Positions 1 to 6,175 of a stretch of 6,904 nt of DNA are shown piece by piece. The notes beneath the pieces are model-generated. The model ran no database searches and was not told where the DNA came from. It worked only from the letters and a program-made list of their open reading frames with translations. Origin of the DNA: Elusimicrobiota bacterium (lineage in GTDB: Bacteria > Elusimicrobiota > Endomicrobiia > Endomicrobiales > Endomicrobiaceae); the NCBI GenBank assembly GCA_031256695.1, contig JAIRQB010000041.1, positions 1 to 6,904 on the forward strand, in the 5' to 3' direction. A program made the position numbers and the translations under genes. The stretch's first letter is position 1, and each line of letters opens with the position of its first letter.

Positions 1-48
1 TTAAAAATGCAAGACGAAATTGGAAAGGCGCTTAATTTTGCAAGATAA
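1..48 (+). CDS. C-terminal end of an upstream gene (partial)
   Basis: Reading frame 1 is open from the window edge and ends at TAA (46-48), giving 15 residues, LKMQDEIGKALNFAR. The peptide is hydrophilic and helix-like with ordinary codons, and it sits on the same strand as the next gene, 65 bp upstream of that gene's ATG. It is too short to name a family, and the open frame could be chance. A promoter candidate for the next gene overlaps its last codons, which would make the two genes separate transcription units. Confidence 0.4.
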   Translation, partial: LKMQDEIGKALNFAR

Positions 49-67
49 AGAAAAGCAAAAATACAAT
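38..67 (+). promoter_or_regulatory. Candidate sigma-70 promoter for the hydroxy-acid dehydrogenase gene
   Basis: TTGCAA (38-43, four of six bases of the -35 consensus) and TACAAT (62-67, five of six of the -10 consensus) are separated by 18 bp. Transcription would start near 74, leaving a leader of about 40 nt before the ATG at 114, with the AAGGAG ribosome binding site at 101-106 inside it. In AT-rich DNA such matches are common, so this is a prediction only. Confidence 0.35.
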
Positions 68-113
68 TCAACAGCGCAATAAAGAAGTTAAACTAAAAAA
101 AAGGAGAAACAAA

Positions 114-1133
114 ATGAAAGAGATTTTACGCAAGGCGGCGGAAAGATTTGACAAAAACAAGTGCAAGGTATGCCCTGTATGCAATGGGGCTGTATGCGGC
201 GGGCTTTTGCCCGGTATGGGCGGCATCGGCAGCGGCGCATCTTTTCAAAACAATATCAAGGCTCTCGCCGATAAAAAACTCGCAATGAAGGTTTTACACA
301 ATGCCAATAATCCAAATTGCGAATTAGAAATTTTTGGACGTAAAATTTCATTTCCTTTTATGATAGCGCCTATCGGCGATGTGACTATGAATGTCGGCGG
401 GCATTTGACAATAACGCAATACACTTCAATCATAATTAAAGCCTGCGTTGAACTTGGGACTTTTGCAAGCATCGGCGATTTGCCGAAAGTTGAGCCTTTT
501 GAAAGCGCCGTAAATACTATACAGGGACGCGGCAAAAATGTGATTCCTTTTATAAAAACTTGGTTAGACGATGAATTTATGAAAAAGTTGGAAATTACAG
601 CAAAAGCGGGTTGCGATATTTGCGGAAGCGATGTGGATTCAGCGGGTTTGCCCGGTCTTAGAAATTGCCCTACTCCCGTAACTTTATGGGATGGGAAAAA
701 ATTGAGCGAAATGGTTAAGAAAGTTCACTCTTTTGGAATGAAATATATTATCAAAGGCATTATGAGCGTAAAAGACGCTGAAATTGCGGCAGGCGCGGGC
801 GCAGATGCCATTGTTGTGTCAAATCACGGCGGAAGAGTTTTAGATTATACTCCCGGCTCTGCCGAAGTCTTGCCGTCTATTGCTGAAGCGGTAGGCAAAG
901 ATTTAATTGTAATGGCTGACGGCGGGGTAAGGACAGGCGCTGATGTTTTAAAAATGCTGGCGCTCGGCGCAAAGTTGGTTTTAATTTGCCGTCCCGCAGC
1001 CATAGCGGCGCACGGAGATGAAGAAAACGGTCTTCAAAAATATTTCACAATTATTAAAAACGATTTGCTCCATTGTATGCGTATGACAAATTGTTCAGAT
1101 TTGCAATCTGTAAATAAAAATATTCTTTGCTAG
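114..1133 (+). CDS. FMN-dependent alpha-hydroxy-acid dehydrogenase/oxidase family protein with N-terminal Cys cluster
   Basis: 339 residues; predicted cytoplasmic TIM-barrel flavoenzyme of the lactate oxidase/glycolate oxidase family, which oxidises 2-hydroxy acids to 2-oxo acids using FMN. Visible family landmarks are PFMIAPIGD (81-89) in the first barrel strand region, the FMN-contacting lysine in IIKGIMS (K214), the signature SNHGGR (236-241) with catalytic His238 and substrate-binding Arg241, ADGGVRTG (268-275) and GAKLVLICRP (285-294) for FMN phosphate binding. The N-terminus carries C17-x2-C20-x2-C23-x4-C28 followed by a Gly-rich GGLLPGMGGIGSG stretch. This is a layout I recall from clostridial members annotated as alpha-hydroxy-acid oxidizing proteins, and it is absent from plant glycolate oxidase. 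It could hold a metal or Fe-S centre, which is inference. AAGGAG (101-106) lies 7 nt before the ATG. The substrate cannot be told from sequence; lactate is the default guess. Confidence 0.9.
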   Translation: MKEILRKAAERFDKNKCKVCPVCNGAVCGGLLPGMGGIGSGASFQNNIKALADKKLAMKVLHNANNPNCELEIFGRKISFPFMIAPIGDVTMNVGGHLTITQYTSIIIKACVELGTFASIGDLPKVEPFESAVNTIQGRGKNVIPFIKTWLDDEFMKKLEITAKAGCDICGSDVDSAGLPGLRNCPTPVTLWDGKKLSEMVKKVHSFGMKYIIKGIMSVKDAEIAAGAGADAIVVSNHGGRVLDYTPGSAEVLPSIAEAVGKDLIVMADGGVRTGADVLKMLALGAKLVLICRPAAIAAHGDEENGLQKYFTIIKNDLLHCMRMTNCSDLQSVNKNILC

Positions 1134-1189
1134 CGCAAAAAAGCCGCAAATCAGATTTGTAATCTATAAGCAAAAATATTATTTGCTAA
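1095..1189 (+). repeat. Imperfect 39-bp direct repeat duplicating the 3' end of the preceding gene
   Basis: Copy 1 (1095-1133) encodes the last residues and stop of the hydroxy-acid gene (SDLQSVNKNILC then TAG). Copy 2 (1151-1189) lies 17 bp further on and matches at 33 of 39 positions, counted by eye. Read in the same register, copy 2 is SDL-stop-SISKNIIC-stop, so the glutamine codon CAA has become TAA. Each copy contains a small palindrome, CAGATT-TGC-AATCTG in copy 1 and AGATT-TGT-AATCT in copy 2. Copy 1 fits the family's usual C-terminus, so copy 2 is probably a decayed duplication. A short palindromic repeat element is the alternative. Confidence 0.75.
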
Positions 1190-1230
1190 TATAAATTGAG
1201 GTTGGGTTGCAGGTATAATCGGCAGCCCCG

Positions 1231-1252
1231 CTTCAATTAAATACAATTGAGG
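1231..1252 (+). other. Stem-loop in the intergenic leader region
   Basis: CTTCAATT (1231-1238) can pair with AATTGAGG (1245-1252), an 8-bp stem with one G-T wobble around a 6-nt loop. No T-tract follows on either strand, so it is not a convincing intrinsic terminator. It lies between a perfect TATAAT (1214-1219), which has no matching -35 box, and an AAGGAG at 1285-1290. It may be 5' leader structure, or a chance AT-rich palindrome. Confidence 0.25.
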
Positions 1253-1297
1253 ATTAAAAATAAAAACGATTGTTTTAAAATTTCAAGGAGTTTAAAT

Positions 1298-1435
1298 TTG
1301 AGGATTACGAGAATATCTATTGAGCAAATGAGCAACATTGCAAAAGAGGCATTTTTAGTTAACAGGGATTGCGGCGCGCTATGCGTTTGCGCCCTAAATT
1401 CCCCATCGTATATTTCCATATTTTTCCCATATTGA
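1298..1435 (+). pseudogene. Possible 5' fragment of a host gene cut by the polyvalent-gene block
   Basis: AAGGAG (1285-1290) sits 7 nt before a TTG at 1298, which opens a frame beginning LRITRISIEQMSNIAKEAF and continuing VNRDCGAL. This first stretch reads like an ordinary soluble protein N-terminus. From about codon 21 onward the frame overlaps the 3' end of the minus-strand polyvalent gene, and its last residues (ending SIFFPY, stop 1433-1435) look like antisense noise. I do not recognise a family. The combination of a ribosome binding site, a plausible start and an abrupt change of character suggests a gene whose remainder was lost or displaced when the minus-strand block arrived. Chance is a real alternative, because TTG starts are weak evidence. 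Confidence 0.25.
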
Positions 1436-4400
1436 TTTTGCGGCTGTTTGCCGCTATCATTCCTTTTGCTATTTTTGCCAAGTTAGCATCGCTCATATCC
1501 ATAAAAGAGCCGAATGAAGCGCCGCTGGCAAAATATGCTTTGAAGTCTGCATCCTTTTGTATTATCGCTTTTATGCCTTTTATTAGTCTATTATTATTTG
1601 CGCTCTCTATAATTGTATAAGTGTTTTTTATTATGCTTTCAAATATATTTTTTTCAGCCTTATCGCTTCCCTTAATGTTATATATTGCTTTTACGCCTAA
1701 ATTTTTTACTCCGTTTGTTTCAGCCTCGTCTATTATTCTCTGCAATGGAACATAATGCGGGTTTAACTCTACTATTCTATTGTATTGTTTCTGTGTCAAA
1801 ACGCCGCCGTCAACTAAAATATGCAAAACTCTTTTTTGATACTCGTATAATCTATTGGCAATGCCTTCAATTTTGTCAGAGTTGCCGTATTCTTTCATCA
1901 GTCTAAACATTGTTTTGTTAGATTTAAATAGTTGCCCTTTCGTCACGTCTACATCTTTTCTCTGCATTAAATCGGCAATATATCTTTTGGCTATCAGACA
2001 ATCGTGTAAATCCTGCATAATCTCATCTGTGTTTTTTGTATCTGATATTTTTTTAGCGTCATTTATAATCTGTTGCAGTCCTTCGCCGTTCCACTCTATA
2101 TTGCCGTCTTTATTTAAACTATAAGTGCCGTAAAGCAAGGCTGATTTTGCCCGCCCGACTCCGCCCGCATTTAGTCTAAACTGCTTATATACGTCTGTTT
2201 TTACGCCTAACTTTTGCGCCTTTTTTTCTAAAATGTCTATTGAATGCCCTCTGTCTAAAAATTGTCTATATCTTTTTTCATTAAAAATTTTGTCTTTTAA
2301 TGTTTTAAATTGTCCGACAGGTTTTTCTTGAGCCTTGTTTTGATTTGTCTCGTCTTGCGCGCTGTTATTTATGGTGTCTGCAGGTATAAGAGAATTGTCA
2401 AAAGTCTCGGCTCGGCTGTATTTGACATCATCATTTTGTTTTTTTATATTGCCTTGCCCCTGATAGAAAGACTCGTTTACAGAGCGGTTATGGGCTGTCG
2501 GAGTGCTATCAGAGATTAAAGACTTGATGCCGCTGGCAGATACAGTATTATAGGCTGTGGCACTGTAAGCGGCATTATTGTTAGAAATAGTTGGTGACAA
2601 GCCACCAGAGGCTCCAGGGGGCGCGGTATGCGTGCTTGCAAGTGTGTCGCCCTCGTTACTATTATTCAAACGACCCTGGAGCCGCTCTATTTTTTGTAAC
2701 TCTATACTATATATTCTGTGTCCTGCCTTTATGCTTTCTTTCAGTGTTAAATAAGCAATTCCTTTTTCTGTTTTTCCCGCCTCATTCTCAAATTCAGTTA
2801 TAGCATTAAACCGTTTTATAGACTTAATATTTACATCGTTGTTTTTGTCCTTTGTTGTCTCTTTTAATATCGCATTTTCAAATAGTTTATCAATAACGCT
2901 TGCCGCTAAATAATGTTGATTTCTTGTAAATCCATTTAAAATACTTTTTTCAACTGCTTTATTGCTAACAATTTTATGGATTTGAATGGAATTTACTTGC
3001 GCCGTTATTCCCGTCTGAATATTCTTAATCTCTTTTCCAGCCAACTTTTTAAGACTATTTATAACTTTTTGTAGTGTTATAAACCGCTCCGCAATTTTTA
3101 CTGGGTTCATTAAGACCTCTTTTGCCTCTTTATTTGCCGTATTTTCCGCTTCTTTTATTCTACTATTTTCACCATCGGCTCTTTTGTAGTAAGTTTTTTT
3201 AATTTCAATAAGTTTAGGGTCAAATAAAACAAAGTTGCGCGCCTCGCTGTTTGTTTTGCCGCTATAAGTCCCCGCAGGATATTCATTGCCTAAAATGCCG
3301 TATTCTAAAAGTTTCAGCGAAGCGGCTTTGTCTGATTGTAATGCCCTTTGCAGTTGCTGATATAGCCATCCGCCGTCTTGCTTATTTATATGTTTCATAT
3401 AACCGTCTATATTGTCATCTGCAGGATTTATTACTTCATACAATCCAAAACTCGTTGCTATCGCTTTCACTAAAGACACTTCCTTGTCATAAATTTTGAA
3501 TTCGTTTTTTTCTTTCTGAAACATCTCTTTTAATGCCTTCTTAACCTTGTCAGACTGCTGTTCTATAGGTTTATCCCATTGCAAAAAATCCTCGCTTTCG
3601 GGGATTTCTAATTTATACAGTTGTCCTTTTGGTTTTTCCTTGTATTCCTTGACAAACTTTATGTCTTCCTCTATATCTTCTAACTCTTCTTGAATATCTG
3701 ATGTTATGACATCGTCCGACCGGTCTATTGTCTTCCATCTGTATTTCTCTTGTATATATTGTCTTTTTTGTTCTGATGAGTTGTGTATTAAATTTTTCAA
3801 ACGAAATTCGTCTAATCTAAGTTTTTTTAATAATTTTTGTTTGCCGGTTTCTGCCATCTTTACTATTAAAAAAGCCTGTCTTGCATTGTATTTTCCTGTA
3901 TCTATCGTTAATACTTTTCTATAGTATTCCCCTATTTTTCTTATTCCGCCTGCATAATGCCCCCAGCCGAATGCTTGCGCTCCTTCCCCGCTGCCGATTT
4001 TATCGTTAGAAAATTCTGTTATTCCTTTTGCGTGAGTGCCGTGCCAAGCCCCTTGGAAATAAAAATTGCCGTCAGCGTCTTTCGCGTTTTTTAGCATTTC
4101 TGATATAATAATTTCGTCGCCGCTCCGAGTCCCCAAATTAGATGTTATGGCAGGGGCGGCGATTGTTTGTTGTGATATATCAATTACATCGCTTAAATGA
4201 ACAGTTGTTTTTCCATTCTGTTTTTCATCGCCTTTATTTTCCTCCGCAAATAATTTAACCGTAAAAACCTCATTTCCTATTCTTATCGGCGTATAAAAAT
4301 AATGATAATTTAAGACATTAGGTTTCTTATCTTGTTTTGTATTAGCAACGCTTTCAATCAATACGGAATTTGCTATCAATTTGTCTATTAAATTCAAATA

Positions 4401-5432
4401 ATGTTTATGTCTTGCTTCTTCATAGCCTTGTCTTTTAAATGCTCTTTTCCCGCCTAAAATATGCTCTTCATTCTGTTTTAATAAATCAATCAGCCAATTT
4501 TCACTCAAAGTTTCTATCTTTTGACCGCTATTTATAATGTTTTCAATGTATTGTTTTACATCTTGTTGTGAAACCTTATTCTTAATATCATTTGTTAAAT
4601 CTAAAATTTTTACTTTTTCTTTTAAATCAATACCTTCTAACAAAGGCTGATTAAAAGCATTCATTCTGCCTGATTGCGCTGTCAGCATTTCCGTTATAAT
4701 TTCTTTTTCTGTTTTTGCTTTTGCGGCATTTGATATAAAGTTAGGTATCAATCTATCGGCTGTTTCTTGTATAGGTTTTCCTTGTCTAAGCGCTGTTGTT
4801 ATTATTGCGGGCGTCAAGAGCGCCGCTGTTTCGCGCGATACTTTATCCCATTGTTTTTTATTATATTTAGGCGGGGCGACTGCCGCCATTTCTTTTGATA
4901 TTTTTTCATATATGCGTTCATATTCTTCATTACCTTTGCCGATGCCGCTATCTTGTAAAAGTTTTTCATTTTCAGCGGAAATTTTATTTAGGCTTTCTGT
5001 AATTCTTTTAATATCTGCGGCGCTTAAATCTTCGGGGTTATTTCTTATATAGTTTGTCAAAACTTCAAAATCTTTAGTTGCGGCGAAAGCCTCTATAAGT
5101 TTTGCGCCGTCAAAGACTATATCGCCGTCTGTTTGCGCGGCTTCCATATAATTTTTAGCGCCTATTTTATTTGCGGCTTGGGCTATTTGTTCTGCTGTCA
5201 ATCCTTGTTGCATAAAAACTTGGTTAAAATCTTCGGCTTTAATATAGAGTGTTTCAACGGCGCTATTTTTTACCGCTTCGTTATGCAATGTTTGGAATGC
5301 TGAGGGCAATCTTTCTCTTGTTTTACTTTTTGCGATATTAGCGCCTAATGCCAGCAAAGTTTCTTTTAGCGTTTGCGCTTTTTTTGCCGACGCTATAAAT
5401 GCGGCGTCATAGACGCCTGTATCAAAAGACAT
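1359..5432 (-). CDS. Phage/conjugative-element polyvalent protein with ART domain and two LPD3-like domains (probable fragment)
   Basis: 1357 residues from the only usable ATG. Residues 1-150 are helical and include the SKTRERLPSAF stretch (36-46) found in central parts of phage polyvalent proteins. An LPD3-like alpha+beta domain lies at about 325-420 (HYFYTPIRIGNEVFTVKL at 377-394). An ADP-ribosyltransferase (ART-PolyVal-type) domain spans about 455-745: AWHGT with His464, GSGEGAQAFGWGHYAGG with Tyr493, FLQWDKP (616-622) and NFVLFD (733-738). A second LPD3-like domain is at about 815-915 (NGFTRNQH, IDKLFENA, LTLKES, IYSIELQ). A Ser/Thr/Asn/Gly-rich linker follows at 920-1035, then a helical LPD38-like region at 1045-1345 with LNPHYVPLQR (1223-1232). 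Polyvalent proteins are large multi-domain proteins of phages and conjugative elements, thought to be delivered with the DNA into the new host. The frame runs 29 codons upstream of the ATG to a TAG and there is no ribosome binding site, so the true N-terminus is missing. The last 20 or so residues are basic and look non-homologous. No head, tail, integrase or relaxase genes are adjacent. Domain names are from memory of motif patterns. Confidence 0.85.
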   Translation of the reverse strand: MSFDTGVYDAAFIASAKKAQTLKETLLALGANIAKSKTRERLPSAFQTLHNEAVKNSAVETLYIKAEDFNQVFMQQGLTAEQIAQAANKIGAKNYMEAAQTDGDIVFDGAKLIEAFAATKDFEVLTNYIRNNPEDLSAADIKRITESLNKISAENEKLLQDSGIGKGNEEYERIYEKISKEMAAVAPPKYNKKQWDKVSRETAALLTPAIITTALRQGKPIQETADRLIPNFISNAAKAKTEKEIITEMLTAQSGRMNAFNQPLLEGIDLKEKVKILDLTNDIKNKVSQQDVKQYIENIINSGQKIETLSENWLIDLLKQNEEHILGGKRAFKRQGYEEARHKHYLNLIDKLIANSVLIESVANTKQDKKPNVLNYHYFYTPIRIGNEVFTVKLFAEENKGDEKQNGKTTVHLSDVIDISQQTIAAPAITSNLGTRSGDEIIISEMLKNAKDADGNFYFQGAWHGTHAKGITEFSNDKIGSGEGAQAFGWGHYAGGIRKIGEYYRKVLTIDTGKYNARQAFLIVKMAETGKQKLLKKLRLDEFRLKNLIHNSSEQKRQYIQEKYRWKTIDRSDDVITSDIQEELEDIEEDIKFVKEYKEKPKGQLYKLEIPESEDFLQWDKPIEQQSDKVKKALKEMFQKEKNEFKIYDKEVSLVKAIATSFGLYEVINPADDNIDGYMKHINKQDGGWLYQQLQRALQSDKAASLKLLEYGILGNEYPAGTYSGKTNSEARNFVLFDPKLIEIKKTYYKRADGENSRIKEAENTANKEAKEVLMNPVKIAERFITLQKVINSLKKLAGKEIKNIQTGITAQVNSIQIHKIVSNKAVEKSILNGFTRNQHYLAASVIDKLFENAILKETTKDKNNDVNIKSIKRFNAITEFENEAGKTEKGIAYLTLKESIKAGHRIYSIELQKIERLQGRLNNSNEGDTLASTHTAPPGASGGLSPTISNNNAAYSATAYNTVSASGIKSLISDSTPTAHNRSVNESFYQGQGNIKKQNDDVKYSRAETFDNSLIPADTINNSAQDETNQNKAQEKPVGQFKTLKDKIFNEKRYRQFLDRGHSIDILEKKAQKLGVKTDVYKQFRLNAGGVGRAKSALLYGTYSLNKDGNIEWNGEGLQQIINDAKKISDTKNTDEIMQDLHDCLIAKRYIADLMQRKDVDVTKGQLFKSNKTMFRLMKEYGNSDKIEGIANRLYEYQKRVLHILVDGGVLTQKQYNRIVELNPHYVPLQRIIDEAETNGVKNLGVKAIYNIKGSDKAEKNIFESIIKNTYTIIESANNNRLIKGIKAIIQKDADFKAYFASGASFGSFMDMSDANLAKIAKGMIAANSRKINMGKIWKYTMGNLGRKRIARRNPC
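2610..2683. repeat. GC-rich segment bounded by 10-bp inverted repeats inside the polyvalent gene
   Basis: GGCTCCAGGG (2610-2619) and CCCTGGAGCC (2674-2683) are exact reverse complements 54 bp apart. A nested GGGCG/CGCCC pair (2619-2623 and 2648-2652) and the self-complementary CTTGCAAG (2635-2642) lie between them. The segment is clearly GC-richer than the AT-rich gene around it and encodes roughly residues 917-941, at the junction of the second LPD3-like domain and the low-complexity linker. It could be a small palindromic element inserted in a coding sequence, or simply an RNA hairpin in the message. Confidence 0.5.
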
Positions 5433-5519
5433 ATTATTGGCATCAAGGACAACTTTAGTTCCTGCGCCCGCTTTGAATGCCGCATTTTTTAATTCTGCAG
5501 CAGCATATTTTTGTCTATT
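5433..5519 (-). pseudogene. In-frame upstream remnant of the polyvalent gene
   Basis: Reading the minus strand upstream of the ATG at 5432, the frame stays open for 29 codons to a TAG at 5520-5522. The peptide contains KYAAAELKNAAFKAGAG and then TKVVLDANN directly before the Met, and it has no ATG, GTG or TTG in frame. Its Ala/Lys-rich helical character matches the residues after the Met, so it was probably coding in the ancestor. The presumed start at 5432 is therefore an internal methionine. Confidence 0.6.
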
Positions 5520-5540
5520 CTAATCCGCTGCTTCTAAAAT
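5511..5540 (+). promoter_or_regulatory. Candidate sigma-70 promoter for the secreted-protein gene
   Basis: TTGTCT (5511-5516, four of six) and TAAAAT (5535-5540, five of six) are 18 bp apart. Transcription would start near 5547 and give a leader of about 75 nt before the ATG at 5621. The elements overlap the 5' remnant of the minus-strand gene, so they may have been brought in or formed at that junction. Confidence 0.35.
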
Positions 5541-5589
5541 CAAATATTAGCAATGCAATAAAAAGCGCATTTTTTCAGTTATTAGTATG

Positions 5590-5603
5590 TCCGCTGAAGC
5601 GGA
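5590..5603 (+). promoter_or_regulatory. Short hairpin just upstream of a strong ribosome binding site
   Basis: TCCGCT (5590-5595) and AGCGGA (5598-5603) form a compact GC-rich stem, or a 5-bp stem closed by a TGAA tetraloop. It ends 6 nt before AGGAGG (5610-5615), which is 5 nt from the ATG at 5621. The hairpin leaves the ribosome binding site exposed, so it may stabilise the 5' end of the message rather than block translation. No ligand-binding riboswitch fold is recognisable. Confidence 0.3.
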
Positions 5604-5620
5604 TAAAACAGGAGGCTTAT

Positions 5621-6064
5621 ATGATTAACATTAAGAATTGCATTTTTACATTGTTGCTGATATTGTGTATGGCGCTTTTCGCATCGCATTCTCAAGGCGA
5701 TTTGGGATTAGAGCAAAACTACAATGAAAACAGCGCTGACGGCTCTCCGCTTAAAAGCGACTCTATTTTCCTTATAAATTACGGTCTCTATCATATCTTC
5801 GGCAATGCCGGCATAGGTTTTTCATATTGCTATAATAGTTGCCCGAAGCAGCCGCATTATCCTGCAGACTCGCCCTATAGCGGCTATGCTGTCAAAGAAT
5901 ATAATGTATACGGCAATTTGGCGGAATTCTTTAAAATTGAAGACTCTTTTAAAGAAGTCAGAGAAATAAGTTTTCTCTTTGACGATATCTTTAAGGGCGA
6001 AGACGAACAAAGTTTATATATGTGGAATGAAAACAGTTTCGGCGCATTTAGCGGCGGTTATTAG
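5621..6064 (+). CDS. Small secreted protein of unknown function
   Basis: 147 residues starting at the ATG at 5621, chosen because AGGAGG lies 5 nt upstream and the protein then opens with a signal peptide: MINIKN, a hydrophobic core at about 8-21 (IFTLLLILCMALFA), then ASHSQG with likely cleavage after Ala21 or Ser24. Cys16 is not in a lipobox (Leu precedes it), so it is probably not a lipoprotein. The mature part is rich in Tyr, Phe, Asn and acidic residues, has a close cysteine pair C70-x3-C74 (CYNSC) that could form a disulfide, and ends in SGGY. There is no second membrane segment, so it should be exported to the periplasm or outside. I do not recognise the family. It is probably a single-gene unit: a promoter candidate precedes it and a strong terminator follows 32 bp after the stop. 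A longer in-frame extension to 5477 exists but lacks a ribosome binding site and would bury the signal peptide. Confidence 0.75.
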   Translation: MINIKNCIFTLLLILCMALFASHSQGDLGLEQNYNENSADGSPLKSDSIFLINYGLYHIFGNAGIGFSYCYNSCPKQPHYPADSPYSGYAVKEYNVYGNLAEFFKIEDSFKEVREISFLFDDIFKGEDEQSLYMWNENSFGAFSGGY

Positions 6065-6095
6065 AAATCATACCGTCCATAAAAATATATATGCG

Positions 6096-6153
6096 CGCGC
6101 CGTTTATTTGAGTTAAAAGCAAATTTTTATTCATTTAAACGGCGTGTTTTTTT
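6096..6153 (+). terminator. Rho-independent terminator after the secreted-protein gene
   Basis: CGCCGTTTA (6098-6106) pairs exactly with TAAACGGCG (6136-6144). The stem extends outward by a G-T wobble and a C-G pair to 6096/6146, and a further 3-bp TGA/TCA pairing is possible inside the loop. Seven T residues follow at 6147-6153. The orientation suits the gene ending at 6064. It sits only about 9 bp before the AAAGGAG of the next gene. Confidence 0.8.
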
Positions 6154-6175
6154 ATTTTTATAAAGGAGAAAGACA

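Noticed and set aside
67..94. Alternative promoter TTCAAC/TAAACT before the hydroxy-acid gene
   Set aside because: Transcription would begin at or inside the ribosome binding site, and the -35 match is poor.
245..535. Minus-strand open frame of 96 codons opposite the hydroxy-acid gene
   Set aside because: It lies wholly antisense to a well-supported enzyme gene and has no family resemblance.
1369..3924. Several plus-strand open frames of 69-89 codons opposite the polyvalent gene
   Set aside because: Cys/Leu/Phe-rich translations typical of the complement of an A-rich, Lys/Glu/Asn-rich coding strand; no consistent ribosome binding sites or motifs.
5552..5575. AATGC/GCATT hairpin followed by T residues as a plus-strand terminator
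   Set aside because: Only a 5-bp AT-containing stem with a long loop, and no plus-strand gene ends there.
5477..5620. Upstream extension of the secreted-protein gene to an ATG at 5477
   Set aside because: No ribosome binding site at 5477, whereas AGGAGG sits 5 nt before the ATG at 5621 and the signal peptide begins there. The extension also overlaps the remnant of the minus-strand gene.
5587..5628. 13-codon leader peptide MSAEADKTGGLYD overlapping the start of the secreted-protein gene
   Set aside because: No ribosome binding site before its ATG; its bases are explained by the hairpin and the Shine-Dalgarno of the real gene.
5822..6010. Minus-strand 62-codon frame inside the secreted-protein gene
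   Set aside because: Antisense to a better supported gene, with no initiation signal.
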